Assembly: GCA_963932465.1 (NCBI GenBank)
Contig: OZ010792.1
Location: 281,773,836 to 281,837,835 of the forward strand
Origin: Maratus speciosus
Taxonomy: Eukaryota > Arthropoda > Arachnida > Araneae > Salticidae
DNA: 64,000 nucleotides
Reading direction: 5' to 3'
The position numbers and the translations under genes were made by a program. Below the pieces are notes generated by a model, which saw nothing but the letters and a program-made list of their open reading frames with translations, searched no databases and was not told the origin of the DNA. This document shows, piece by piece, positions 10,913-21,100 of the stretch. Position 1 is the first letter of the stretch. Each line of letters opens with the position of its first letter.

Positions 10913-10946
10913 CCACCACCACCACCACCACCACCACCACCACCAC
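10913..10946. repeat. (CCA)n microsatellite
   Basis: About eleven CCA units just inside the left hAT end. The corresponding right side has a C-run instead. Confidence 0.9.
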
Positions 10947-11623
10947 AAAGTAAATTTACAAAAAAGAATTTTACTAAATATCTAACAGATAACTTATTTT
11001 TAAATTTAAAATATATAAAACTGAACTACGTAATCAGCTTTGTCAAACATTGATCCATTAAAATCTTTGAAAAGTTATTTGAAAAGTTATTGAAAAGAAT
11101 TGCATTTTAATCTTTTTAAACTTTTTTTTTTTTTTTTGCATAGTCTAAATGAGGTCGATATCTAAAAAAGAAAGGTTTTACTAAGAATTTTACTCTGTGC
11201 ATTCCCCTTCTCGTTGTCCTGGGCAGTCAGCGCCCATGGCAAGACGGAAAAAAAAAAAAAAAGAAAGAAAGGAAGCTCAACACTGTTCAGCGGAAAAAAA
11301 ACAAACTGCTTTCATGGAATTTTTTTATCTAGAAGAAAAATCAAACTGAGGGGTCACTTCTCCTTTGGTAGTTATCCGTAGTGGACAGTAGGGTGTCCCA
11401 CAATAGAGACTGACCTTGAAAAACGCTAATGATTCTCCCTCGGATTCTCCTCACAGGAAGTGATTTAAAAGATAGAAAGCAAACGCATAGGCATAATACT
11501 TTGAAATTTTGTATTGTAATGAATCTTTTTATCTATTTGTAAAGTTTAATGCATTTGGTTCAGTTTTCCTTTTAAATTTTCCAGCTGCGAGACATTTTTA
11601 TACAAATTTCATAATATATATAT

Positions 11624-12680
11624 ATTACAAAATTTAAATTTTTGCGCCAAATTTAAAGTATTTTATGTAAATTTTCCTTTTTCAGTAATATTCCGTATAT
11701 TATACTGGCTTATTAAATTAAAACCCTAGTCTATTAATCTCTAAGATCTTAATTCATATTTATTCCAAATTGCGTAAATCTAAAAATGGCTCATTTATAT
11801 TTCTTTAATAAAACTTTTATTATTTAAATTCCTATTAAATTCTGCTATTAAATCCCGGTATATCATATTCCCCTTAAATCTTTATTTAACTGCTAAAATA
11901 TTATTCTGTCTTAAAGAAAAAACCTACTTATTTCAATTTATTCTTTTATTTAAAATATCCAGGTGTAATTAAAATATTTCAAAGATTAAAACTTTGCAGA
12001 CATAAATTCATTTCTTTTATCGTCTGAAGAGGGAAAAAGGGGTTATTTTAGCATAATCTCGACTACAGATTTTAACATTTGTTTATGCTTTAGATAGCTG
12101 GTGCGAGAATATAAGAAGTTTCTAGAACAATCTTTTCAGCAGAGTATAAATACGAATGGCGGGAACCAGAGAGATGGCATAAAGCATAAAGCATATAGTA
12201 GAGGAGCTGTGAGTTTAGAAGCTTTTTAGTTTTTAGCATGTAGAGGTGAACGTGGTGGATTGCAGTCGTAGCAAACTGGATATTCAATGTGATTGCTCGA
12301 TGGAGGTAGTAAAACGTTGGATGAATACTGTTTATTATGTGAGTAGAATGAGGAAGCAACGGTATCGTAATGGGTGATAGATGTTAGATATTAACGGATT
12401 AAAGACTAGACGGCTGTCAAGAGATGGAATGTTTTTAAACTAATTGTGACAGGAAGAATAGACTTTATTCTTTTTACCATGGAAGGAGAGGGCATCTTCC
12501 CTAGATTTAATCGAGAGTGTGGAAATAAAGTGAATAATGTTCCAAGCGACTGCCTTATGTTAATTCTTCATTTTTCTTTATTATTTTAAAACCATTCGGC
12601 TGCTACCTGTGTGTTTAGGAATGGAAACCCTCATTTTTTTTTTTTCGACAATATCAACTACTTACCGCCAAAATGTCACA
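11624..12680 (+). repeat. 5' LTR
   Basis: About 1057 bp, beginning ATTACAAAATTTAAATTTTT and ending AAAATGTCACA. It contains a TATA box (TATAAATA, 12145-12152) and a later AATAAA at 12524-12529, arranged as expected for U3 promoter and R/U5 polyadenylation signals. It matches the 3' LTR at 19055-20109 almost base for base. Confidence 0.92.
12145..12152 (+). promoter_or_regulatory. TATA box of the 5' LTR promoter
   Basis: TATAAATA in a G+C-richer context, conserved in the 3' LTR at 19576-19583. It probably sets the start of the genomic RNA, with transcription beginning about 30 bases downstream. This is motif and position evidence only. Confidence 0.5.
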
Positions 12681-13151
12681 GAGAAAAGAAAAGTCCGACA
12701 GGATTTAGAAGTGACGGCAATAAAAACGAGTGTGTCTCCAAAATTACAAATGTATAATGTTACTGGTACACGATAGCTTGTGATAGTTACTAAAGATCAG
12801 TGCCGGAAAGTTAAAAAGTTACATCGCTAATGTGAATAGCAATGTATAGTGCTGGTGATTGTGAGACAAGATGACTGGAGTGAGTTCTTTTCAAAATATT
12901 TTTACACTTATGTTATTATTTTTGCTATTGTTTGTTATTTATTGAGATTTATTTATTATTAAGTATGAGAATTCTTTATTTATGAGATTTATTTATTATT
13001 TATTTATGAGGTTTATTTATTATTTCGTGAAGAGTATTTATTTATTTATTTCTTGTAAAGTTTATTATGAAGTCATGAGAATTATTTATTTATTATTAAA
13101 GTCTGAAAGAGTACTTAATCTATTATGAAAAATAGAACTCTATTAGTTTAA
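12681..13151 (+). other. Retrotransposon leader between 5' LTR and gag
   Basis: Untranslated leader with no long frame. The first bases (GAGAAAAGAAAAGTCCGAC) do not match a tRNA 3' end that I recognise, so the priming mechanism is unclear. 12950-13090 is rich in ATTTATTTATT repeats. Confidence 0.6.
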
Positions 13152-14039
13152 ATGTTGTTAATGTCAGGTTGTATTAAAGAGAATAGAAGTGCTTCTTTTA
13201 TTTTAATGATTACTGATATAATGGCTGAACCAAAATTAGTCAATTTTGATCCTAGTACTGGAATGGAAATCCAGGCTTGGTTAAATTATTATGATGATAT
13301 GAGTACTAGGGAAAATAAAGATTTAGAGTGGAAATTTAAATCTATTCCACAGTATTTAAAGGGTGAAGCACTAAAAGTCTATATCAATGATTGTGTTAAT
13401 TGTACTAGTTATGAACAGATTTCAAAAATCTTGATAGAAAAATTCATTGAACTAAATGTTCCAAATTTTTCTGATTTCTCAACTCTAAAATTAGATAAAT
13501 TAGATAATTTAGAAAATTATTTTCACAAAAAGGTAGGAATTGGGAGGAAACTCCATCTTTGTGAGACTCTTCTAATACAAGGGTTGACAGATGGATTAAA
13601 ACCAGAGTATAGAAATAATATTAATGTAAACCCTCCAAATAGTACCACTGAATGGTACCGGCTTGTTAAGCAATTTGTTGAAGTTTCCACTCCTCAAATT
13701 TCAAGCCAAACAGTAAATCAAAAACCAGTTAGACAAAATTTTCAACAATTTCAACCACCTAGGACTTGGACTCAACCAAGTAGACCTAATTTTCGACCAA
13801 ATAGGCCCAATAGTGCACCTAGGAATTGGATTCCACGAAGACAGTATCAAAATCAGGGGTCTAGAAATTTTCAAAATAATTACTTTCAGAAACCATATCC
13901 TTCTAGACCATGTAGAATATGTACAAATAAAGGTGTAAATAATGCATATCATTGGGAACAAGAGTGTTTATTTAGGAATGATGCAACATCCTCTGATACT
14001 CTTCCTAGTAATTCACCACCTACTATTCCTAATATTTGA
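13152..14039 (+). CDS. gag: Gag-like polyprotein of Ty3/gypsy element
   Basis: A 295-residue frame immediately upstream of, and in the same frame as, pol. Gag forms the cytoplasmic virus-like particle in which the element RNA is copied. The N-terminal two thirds are rich in charged and aromatic residues as in capsid domains of Ty3/gypsy Gag. Residues about 190-250 are Pro, Gln, Asn and Arg-rich (RNA-binding type). Near the end is a zinc-knuckle-like C254-X2-C257-X9-H267-X4-C272, in which the middle spacing is longer than the classical CX2CX4HX4C. The first ATG is 13152, but the ATG at 13221 (MAEPKLVNF) is a more likely start, since the preceding residues look like translated leader. It ends at TGA 14037-14039, possibly leaky. 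Confidence 0.85.
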   Translation: MLLMSGCIKENRSASFILMITDIMAEPKLVNFDPSTGMEIQAWLNYYDDMSTRENKDLEWKFKSIPQYLKGEALKVYINDCVNCTSYEQISKILIEKFIELNVPNFSDFSTLKLDKLDNLENYFHKKVGIGRKLHLCETLLIQGLTDGLKPEYRNNINVNPPNSTTEWYRLVKQFVEVSTPQISSQTVNQKPVRQNFQQFQPPRTWTQPSRPNFRPNRPNSAPRNWIPRRQYQNQGSRNFQNNYFQKPYPSRPCRICTNKGVNNAYHWEQECLFRNDATSSDTLPSNSPPTIPNI

Positions 14040-14045
14040 CAACTA
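14037..14045 (+). promoter_or_regulatory. Possible stop-codon readthrough signal between gag and pol
   Basis: The stop reads TGA CAA CTA. A stop followed by CAR-YYA is the established leaky context first described for tobacco mosaic virus. Pol continues in the same frame after this one stop and has no ATG of its own near the start (the frame opens at ATT GTG TAT), so readthrough would give a Gag-Pol fusion at a low ratio. The alternative is that the TGA is a point mutation in an originally fused gag-pol frame. Confidence 0.45.
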
Positions 14046-14048
14046 ATT

Positions 14049-17000
14049 GTGTATGGATTTACCAATAGTTATAATTTACCATGTATAGTGGACACTGAAT
14101 CCACTACGGCAATATTACCCCTCAAATTTGTTAAAGAACTAAATGCTAAAATTGAAACTATACCTACAGTTATTATTGGTCAGGCAAAAGGGATGTTAAA
14201 ATTAAATCAAAAGTGTAAAATTTCTCTAAAAGTGGGTAAAATTACCAAATGTGTTAACTTTTTAGTGTGTAATACTAATTTGGAGTATGCTATTTTGGGT
14301 CTAAGGGAATGTTCTAAATTTAACTTAACTATAGATTGTAGAAATTGTACTGTAAAACAAGGAAGGAAAATTATAAATAAGAGTATATCCATACATAATG
14401 AGAAATCTCTTCATTTTCATACTGTAGATATGAATAAAGTGCAACAAGAGAATGATTTGGTAACAATTGATTGTGATAAGAATTTGAATTTATATAATGA
14501 TGATAGTGTAATAACAACTAATGATAGTAGTGAAACTTTGAATTTCTGTAAGAATGATAAAGAATTACCATCTAGTTGTGAAAATTATATGACTACTCAG
14601 GACTTTTTTGAGAATGATAGAAATGATTATAATGTGCAACCTGATTATGGACAGTTCATAACTTCTCAAAATTTTCGCGATGTTAATAATTCTGATTCAG
14701 ATTTAATTGGGGATTTAAATTTAATTCAAAATGATGATTTAAGGGAGATAGTTCAAAATTATAGGGATATTTTTGCAAAACATAAATATGATGTGGGTAG
14801 GATTAATATTGAGCCACAACGCGTTCTTCTAAAATCTGACCTACCTGTATCTTTGAGGCCCTACAGAACTTCCCCCTTAGAAGAAAAAGAAATAAAAAGT
14901 CAAATCCAATCTTTATTAGAGGCTGGACTCATAAAAGAAAGTAATAGCCCATATTCTGCCCCTATCACTTTAGCTATGAAAAAAGAAGAAGGTAAAAAGA
15001 CCCGATTATGTATAGACTATAGGAAATTAAATTCAATAATTAAAAATGATGCAGAACCCTTGCCCCGTATCGATGAAATTTTAGACAAATTGAGTAGTGC
15101 TCAGTACTTTTCAACTTTAGACTTAGCCTCTGGCTACTGGCACATACCAATACATCCAGCTGATACCGAAAAATTAGCTTTTGCTAGCAACTTTGGCCTC
15201 TTTGAATGGCTAGTTCTTCCGTTCGGTATAAAAACAGGCCCCCCAATATTCAATAGAACTATTAGAAGGATCCTTAACAAATATAAAATAGATTTCGCGT
15301 GTCACTATTTTGATGATATTATAATATTCTCCTCCTCTCTAGAAGAACACTTAAAACACTTAACTCAAATCTTTGAAATCTGTAAATTAGAAAATATTAA
15401 ACTTAAACTTTCTAAATGTAAATTAAGCCAAAATAAAATTAATTTCTTAGGCTACGAAGTCACCAATGGGACTTTAACTCCAGCTAATGCAAATATTGAG
15501 ACCATTCAAAAATTAATACCCCCCTCTAATGTTAAAGAATTACAACGATTTTTAGGTTCTATTAATGTATACCATAAATTCATAGACAAATATGCTGAAA
15601 TTAGGTACCCCCTTAATAAATTACTTAGAAAAAACACAATATGGGAATGGAACTCAGAATGTCAGGGCTCTTTTGAAAAACTAAAAAATGCCTTAATTGC
15701 AAAACCAATCCTCAAAATTTATGACCCAAAATTGCCCCTCCACATGTTTGTAGACGCCTCTCAGGTAGCGGTGGGTGCAGTTCTAAAACAACCTGATAAA
15801 GATAATTTCTTGCATCCTATTGCTTACCATTCTAGAATTTTGAAGAGTTATGAGCAAAACTATTTTATAACCGAGCTAGAGTGTTTAGCAATTATAGATA
15901 CTCTTGATAAATTCTATCACTATTTCCATGGAGTCAAATTTACAATCCATACCGATCACGCATCTCTAGTATGGTTAAAGAGCGTTAAGAACTTAAGAGG
16001 TAGACTTTTTAGGTGGTCACTTAAACTTAGCATGTTTGATTACGAGATTAAGTATGAGAGGGGTTCAACAAATGTCGAAGCAGACATGTTGTCTCGAAAT
16101 CCTGTTGCTTACTTCAATCAACATGTAAGTTTATTGTTGGACAGAAAAGAAATCATAGAGATGCAAAACAAGGATAATGTCTGTGATAAGAAATATAAAA
16201 AAGAAAATGGGATTATTATAATTCAGAGAAAGGAATTCAAAAAAATAGTTGTACCAATGTCATTGAGGAAAAAATTACTTCATATTGCTCATGATAATTT
16301 TGGACATTTAGGAATCCAAAAAATGCTTAACTTAATATCCCCTAACTATTATTGGCCTAATATGACTATAGACATAACACAATTTGTTAAACATTGCGAC
16401 ACCTGTCAAAAAAATAAAAAACCAAAACAAAAAAGATTTGGCTTGTTACAAGCTATGCCAGCCACAGATCAACCTTTTGAATGTCTTTCTATTGATACTG
16501 TGGGTGGATTTAACTATTACAACTCAACGAAAAAATTCTTACACATAATAATAGATCACGCAACTAGATTTGTTTGGGCTTTTCCTTCTAAAAATGTTAC
16601 TACAGAAGCATATACAAACTGTTTAAAGCAAATTTTTAATGTTCAAACACCTCAAAAAATACTGAGTGATAAACACAAAGCTTTTAGGTCTCCAAGATTC
16701 AAAAAATTCCTCAGAAAACATCATGTTCAACAGCGTTTTACGTCATCACACCACCCACAAACCAATGGGAAGGTAGAGCGCGTTAATCAGACAATAGTTA
16801 CCAGACTTAAATGTAAAGTCAATTCCACTTCTTCTAAAATACCTTGGACAAGATTATTAGATCAAGTCATCCAAGAATACAATAATACCCCACATTCCAT
16901 AACTAAATTCCCACCTGCCTACTTATTTTATGGTCAATTACCCTATCAATCTCCTTTAAAACAAAATTATTACCCACCAGTCAGTAAAGCACTCAAAATT

Positions 17001-17381
17001 GCAAAAGCGCGAACTCAAGAATTTCATCTTAAAAGTAAAAGACTATATGATAGAAATTTTGTTGAATCCCCATTAAAAATACAAGATTCTGTAATTTATG
17101 AAGAATTTAAGTATCCTAACACTAGAAAATTAGAACCTACTTTCTCAGGACCATATAAAATTATAAATAAACTTTCCGAAGTAACTTATGAAATAGATAA
17201 ATTTAATTATGAGACAGGACTAAATTCAGTTATTGTACACGTTTCTAAATTAAGACCCTATTTTTCACCAGATGATTTCAAAATGTTTCATGAGCAACCC
17301 ATAAAACAAACAAAACCACAACAAACATCACCACCACAATTGCCATCACAAACTCAAACTAAAGTAAAAACCATAGATTAA
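14049..17381 (+). CDS. pol: Pol polyprotein of Ty3/gypsy element (PR-RT-RH-IN)
   Basis: 1110 residues without interruption. It copies element RNA into DNA and inserts it. The protease region has D15-T16-E17 where families have D-T/S-G, so the active-site Gly is replaced; the second protease motif ILGL is at 82-85. The reverse transcriptase spans roughly 270-510, with LRPY, IDYRKLN, LDLASGYWHI and catalytic YFDD at 420-423. The RNase H starts with FVDAS (D569). The integrase has H748-X4-H753 and C783-X2-C786 zinc ligands, then D816, D874 and E910 with 35 residues between the last two (DD35E), and a GPY module at 1034-1036 with VSKLRPY. It ends TAA-less of frameshifts at 17381. There is no local ATG, so expression probably needs readthrough of the gag TGA. 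Only the protease motif suggests impairment. Confidence 0.93.
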   Translation: MYGFTNSYNLPCIVDTESTTAILPLKFVKELNAKIETIPTVIIGQAKGMLKLNQKCKISLKVGKITKCVNFLVCNTNLEYAILGLRECSKFNLTIDCRNCTVKQGRKIINKSISIHNEKSLHFHTVDMNKVQQENDLVTIDCDKNLNLYNDDSVITTNDSSETLNFCKNDKELPSSCENYMTTQDFFENDRNDYNVQPDYGQFITSQNFRDVNNSDSDLIGDLNLIQNDDLREIVQNYRDIFAKHKYDVGRINIEPQRVLLKSDLPVSLRPYRTSPLEEKEIKSQIQSLLEAGLIKESNSPYSAPITLAMKKEEGKKTRLCIDYRKLNSIIKNDAEPLPRIDEILDKLSSAQYFSTLDLASGYWHIPIHPADTEKLAFASNFGLFEWLVLPFGIKTGPPIFNRTIRRILNKYKIDFACHYFDDIIIFSSSLEEHLKHLTQIFEICKLENIKLKLSKCKLSQNKINFLGYEVTNGTLTPANANIETIQKLIPPSNVKELQRFLGSINVYHKFIDKYAEIRYPLNKLLRKNTIWEWNSECQGSFEKLKNALIAKPILKIYDPKLPLHMFVDASQVAVGAVLKQPDKDNFLHPIAYHSRILKSYEQNYFITELECLAIIDTLDKFYHYFHGVKFTIHTDHASLVWLKSVKNLRGRLFRWSLKLSMFDYEIKYERGSTNVEADMLSRNPVAYFNQHVSLLLDRKEIIEMQNKDNVCDKKYKKENGIIIIQRKEFKKIVVPMSLRKKLLHIAHDNFGHLGIQKMLNLISPNYYWPNMTIDITQFVKHCDTCQKNKKPKQKRFGLLQAMPATDQPFECLSIDTVGGFNYYNSTKKFLHIIIDHATRFVWAFPSKNVTTEAYTNCLKQIFNVQTPQKILSDKHKAFRSPRFKKFLRKHHVQQRFTSSHHPQTNGKVERVNQTIVTRLKCKVNSTSSKIPWTRLLDQVIQEYNNTPHSITKFPPAYLFYGQLPYQSPLKQNYYPPVSKALKIAKARTQEFHLKSKRLYDRNFVESPLKIQDSVIYEEFKYPNTRKLEPTFSGPYKIINKLSEVTYEIDKFNYETGLNSVIVHVSKLRPYFSPDDFKMFHEQPIKQTKPQQTSPPQLPSQTQTKVKTID

Positions 17382-19038
17382 AATTTAATTCTGTAGATTT
17401 CTTTTTCTCTTCCTCAAATAGTTTTCAACATTACCAGGTATGACCTTGGGGCGCCACGAGGATATTACTTGTGTTTGGAAGTTTTGGGAATTAGGTAGAC
17501 ACTCTATGCAGGCATAGGATGTGTATTTGATTTTGGGAGTTTTCAGATTGATGTTGAAAAATAAAAATAAATATTTGTAATTCTATATCAAGTTTATATC
17601 AAAATAAACTATATTTATTTTATTCCATTGTCTTAACCAATTGTTTACAAAAACAGTAAGAATTGATAATATTATTATAATAATATAAACATAGAAAACG
17701 GATAATTGTGATGAGATTTTGTAGTGATTGTGTAGTAATAGAAAATTTAGTACATAAACAAATTATCTTTTATTCCTATTTATTTTCTTTATTTTACCAT
17801 TCTAAGTTTATCAAATGCACGTCTATTCATCAAGAGTATCAGAGAGATAAATTATTGTAAAGAAATACTGGTTGAGAGTCCACTTTCTAAATATTTAGAG
17901 TTAAATTTATTTGGACTTTGGAATTATTATTATTATTATTTTTTTTTTTTTTTTTTTTTTTTGTTTCGACTGGCAAAAATACTTTCTTATACAAATAAAA
18001 AATAAGAAAATAATTTAATTGCTATGTATTATTTTTATCCTCAACCATTATTTTCCGTGTCAATAAGTAAACAATCTGTGATATTTTCTTAGAATATAAT
18101 ATTGTTATTAAGTATTATTATTGTTATTATTCAAGTATACTGTTGAGAATTTTTATTATTATGATTATGAATTGAAAGTATTATTTATTGAAAGATTCAT
18201 TATTTATTAAAGAAAAAGAGAGCATAACTTATAAGTGAAAAGTTATGATATTTACTAAAACAAGTGAGAAGTGTTAAAAGATGGTGAGTCCCAATTAAAA
18301 TGGGAAAAGGAGCTCAAAAAAGTAGTTGATAAACAAACGTTAAAAGGTAGTTGAATAACTACTAGGAATTTGTTTATTAAAATAAAACTACTATTGTGAT
18401 GACAAATAGTATTTAAACATAATGTAAAGAATTTAACAGGCAAAGTAGTCAAACAAATTTAGTAAAAAATATTTATTGCAGCTGAACTTTTTACTTAAGG
18501 ACTGTATCACTATTTTTTCTAAAGGACTTTTATGACCTACGAACTGATTAAGCCCATGGGACTTAAAATTCTACTTGAAGTAAATAAAGTGTTAAACATT
18601 ACTTGATTGGAAATATGTTTGTGATAAGAGAAATGGAAATACACTAAATTTCCATACGATAAAAGAATTTGTTGTTATTTATTACTATAGTTTTATTATT
18701 TCTTATTATTTATTTCTTATTGTATTTATACTTATTATTTATTTCTTATTGTATTTATACTTATTCTTTATTTATTATTGTGTTTATATTTTCCTATGCA
18801 CTTACAAATGGTAAGTGATGTTGTAACCACTATTTGTATTCTTTTACAGGGGAAATGCTCTCAGCTAAATTTAAATGCTCTTAGTATTTTTTTTCTTTTG
18901 CATTGCTAAATTTTACTTTTCCATCTCTTCGCTGACGTCTCTAAAATTTTCAATATTCAAAAATCAACTTCCAAATTTATTACAAATCTGTTGTCTGAAA
19001 TTGTAGTTAATTAACCACAAATTTCATACAAAGTCTTT
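17382..19038 (+). other. Retrotransposon region between pol and 3' LTR
   Basis: About 1.66 kb with no env or other frame longer than about 65 residues. It begins with the GGGGCGCCACGAGGATATTAC block and then becomes A+T-rich with ATT/TTA repeats and a T-run near 17940. Long non-coding 3' regions occur in some Ty3/gypsy lineages; function here is unknown. Confidence 0.7.
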
Positions 19039-19050
19039 GGGGAGGGGGGA
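19039..19050 (+). promoter_or_regulatory. Polypurine tract
   Basis: GGGGAGGGGGGA lies directly before the 3' LTR start, where plus-strand DNA synthesis is primed in LTR elements. Position and purine purity are both as expected. Confidence 0.8.
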
Positions 19051-19054
19051 TAAT

Positions 19055-20109
19055 ATTACAAAATTTAAATTTTTGCGCCAAATTTAAAGTATTTTATGTA
19101 AATTTTCCTTTTTCAGTAATATTCCGTATATTATACTGGCTTATTAAATTAAAACCCTAGTCTATTAATCTCTAAGATCTTAATTCATATTTATTCCAAA
19201 TTGCGTAAATCTAAAAATGGCTCATTTATATTTCTTTAATAAAACTTTTATTATTTAAATTCCTATTAAATTCTGCTATTAAATCCCGGTATATCATATT
19301 CCCCTTAAATCTTTATTTAACTGCTAAAATATTATTCTGTCTTAAAGAAAAAACCTACTTATTTCAATTTATTCTTTTATTTAAAATATCCAGGTGTAAT
19401 TAAAATATTTCAAAGATTAAAACTTTGCAGACATAAATTCATTTCTTTTATCGTCTGAAGAGGGAAAAGGGGGTTATTTTAGCATAATCTCGACTACAGA
19501 TTTTAACATTTGTTTATGCTTTAGATAGCTGGTGCGAGAATATAAGAAGTTTCTAGAACAATCTTTTCAGCAGAGTATAAATACGAATGGCGGGAACCAG
19601 AGAGATGGCATAAAGCATATAGCATATAGTAGAGGAGCTGTGAGTTTAGAAGCTTTTTAGTTTTTAGCATGTAGAGGTGAACGTGGTGGATTGCAGTCGT
19701 AGCAAACTCGATATTCAATGTGATTGCTCGATGGAGGTAGTAAAACGTTGGATGAATACTGTTTATTATGTGAGTAGAATGAGGAAGCAACGGTATCGTA
19801 ATGGGTGATAGATGTTAGATATTAACGGATTAAAGACTAGACGGCTGTCAAGAGATGGAATGTTTTTAAACTAATTGTGACAGGAAGAATAGACTTTATT
19901 CTTTTTACCATGGAAGGAGAGAGCATCTTCCCTAGATTTAATCGAGAGTGTGGAAATAAAGTGAATAATGTTCCAAGCGACTGCCTTATGTTAATTCTTC
20001 ATTTTTCTTTATTATTTTAAAACCATTCGGCTGCTACCTGTGTGTTTAGGAATGGAAACCCTCATTTTTTTTTTCGACAATATCAACTACTTACCGCCAA
20101 AATGTCACA
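19055..20109 (+). repeat. 3' LTR
   Basis: Direct copy of 11624-12680 with about four base differences (for example in the GGGAAAAAGGGG run, in AGCATAAAGCATA, at AAACTGGATA and at GAGAGGGCATC) and a T-run two bases shorter. It continues into an (AT)n tract of the target. Confidence 0.92.
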
Positions 20110-20248
20110 TATATATATATATATATTCTTGTGTCAAACGTCAAACAAAATCTTCATTTTGGCGCCCCCTTCATCTCCTGTTAAAGCGGCGCCCGGGGCA
20201 CGTGCCCCCTCTGCCCCCCCCCCCCCTAGTTTCGGCCCTGGTCAATCC

Positions 20249-21100
20249 GACCCAACCCGAACAATGGATCCGTTTGCGTTCGAGTATATTCGGGGTACTC
20301 CACACAATGCAGGATTCTAGGCCTATAGGGGAAAAAATATTGCTAGAATTGCGTCTGTTATGCACAAACAAATAAATTTTTGTTTTATATTTTTCAATAT
20401 TTCAGGGCTTTTCCTTCTTTTTTCCCTGAAATTTCTCCAAGCACTCTGGCTTTTGTTATGGTGTGCGACATAAATTTACGTCGGTGTTTCTTCATTAAAC
20501 CTATTCTTATTTAATGCCACCTCTTTATTCTTTTACGATGCGTATTCATTACACATATGAAAATCGATCAAGAAAGTAAAAATACGGAAACAAAAGTATT
20601 AACGACATCTATTACAAAATCTCTCTTTAAAATCCAAACGCGGGTGATCTATGGCTATATTTCTAACAAACATTTTAAAACTACAAATAGAATAAGACTC
20701 TACACTTATAAATTGATTACATTTTATATAATACATCATCTGAGAAATGCAAATCGATATGCGATATTCTTTGCAATTCATCTTAGAAAGCGGAAAAAGA
20801 ATTGGCTAAAATCCAGCTTGTAAGCATTTGACTTAGGTACTAGAATGTAAATAGTTTTAGTATGAACTTAAGAAAAATTATAAATGAGATAAAGCTTGCT
20901 CTACCAATTTTCTCAGTGAAAAAAAAATTAGTTGAAATATTTTACCAAAATTATTCAGCTATTTTGTTTTTATAAAAAAAAATACTTGAGTGAATCATGT
21001 GAGTACCCAACTATAATGTTAACAATTTGTATATAAATACGCGCATATTTATGTAAACTTTTAAAAATAAAGCATTTTCCGAGGAAAACTTCGGTAATTT
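20249..21100. other. Non-coding, no recognised feature
   Basis: After the hAT element the older CCCGAAC-type repeat resumes briefly, then A+T-rich sequence. A short plus-strand frame at 20557-20823 has no recognisable similarity and no supporting signals. Confidence 0.4.

Larger units (their letters stand above)
11624..20109 (+). mobile_element. Ty3/gypsy LTR retrotransposon, nearly intact
   Basis: Two direct LTRs of about 1056 bp flank 6.4 kb containing gag and pol in the order protease, reverse transcriptase, RNase H, integrase, which is the Ty3/gypsy order. No env-like frame follows pol. The LTRs differ at about four substitutions and a two-base T-run change, indicating a recent insertion. 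The element landed in an AT-repeat tract inside the hAT element, so the exact ends and the target duplication (possibly ATATA) cannot be fixed to the base. A primer binding site with the usual TGG start is not visible after the 5' LTR. Confidence 0.93.
10860..20240. mobile_element. hAT-type element (non-autonomous, ~0.9 kb) split by an LTR retrotransposon
   Basis: The ends are perfect 15-bp inverted repeats (CAGGGCCGAAACTAG at 10860; CTAGTTTCGGCCCTG ending 20240), followed inward by GGCGCCCGGGGCA on both sides. They are bounded by a perfect 8-bp direct repeat, GTCAATCC, at 10852-10859 and 20241-20248. CAGGG tips with an 8-bp target duplication are the hallmark of hAT transposons. Removing the nested retrotransposon leaves about 895 bp with no transposase, so it is a non-autonomous copy. 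Confidence 0.9.

Noticed and set aside
12090..12359. 89-residue minus-strand frame, repeated at 19521-19790
   Set aside because: It lies antisense inside both LTRs and is duplicated only because the LTRs are. Nothing indicates that it is translated.
17382..19054. An env gene after pol
   Set aside because: No frame above about 65 residues and no signal or membrane pattern; the element is not envelope-bearing on this evidence.
20040..20375. 111-residue frame across the 3' LTR end and the hAT right end
   Set aside because: It crosses two element boundaries and an (AT)n tract, so it cannot be an evolved gene.
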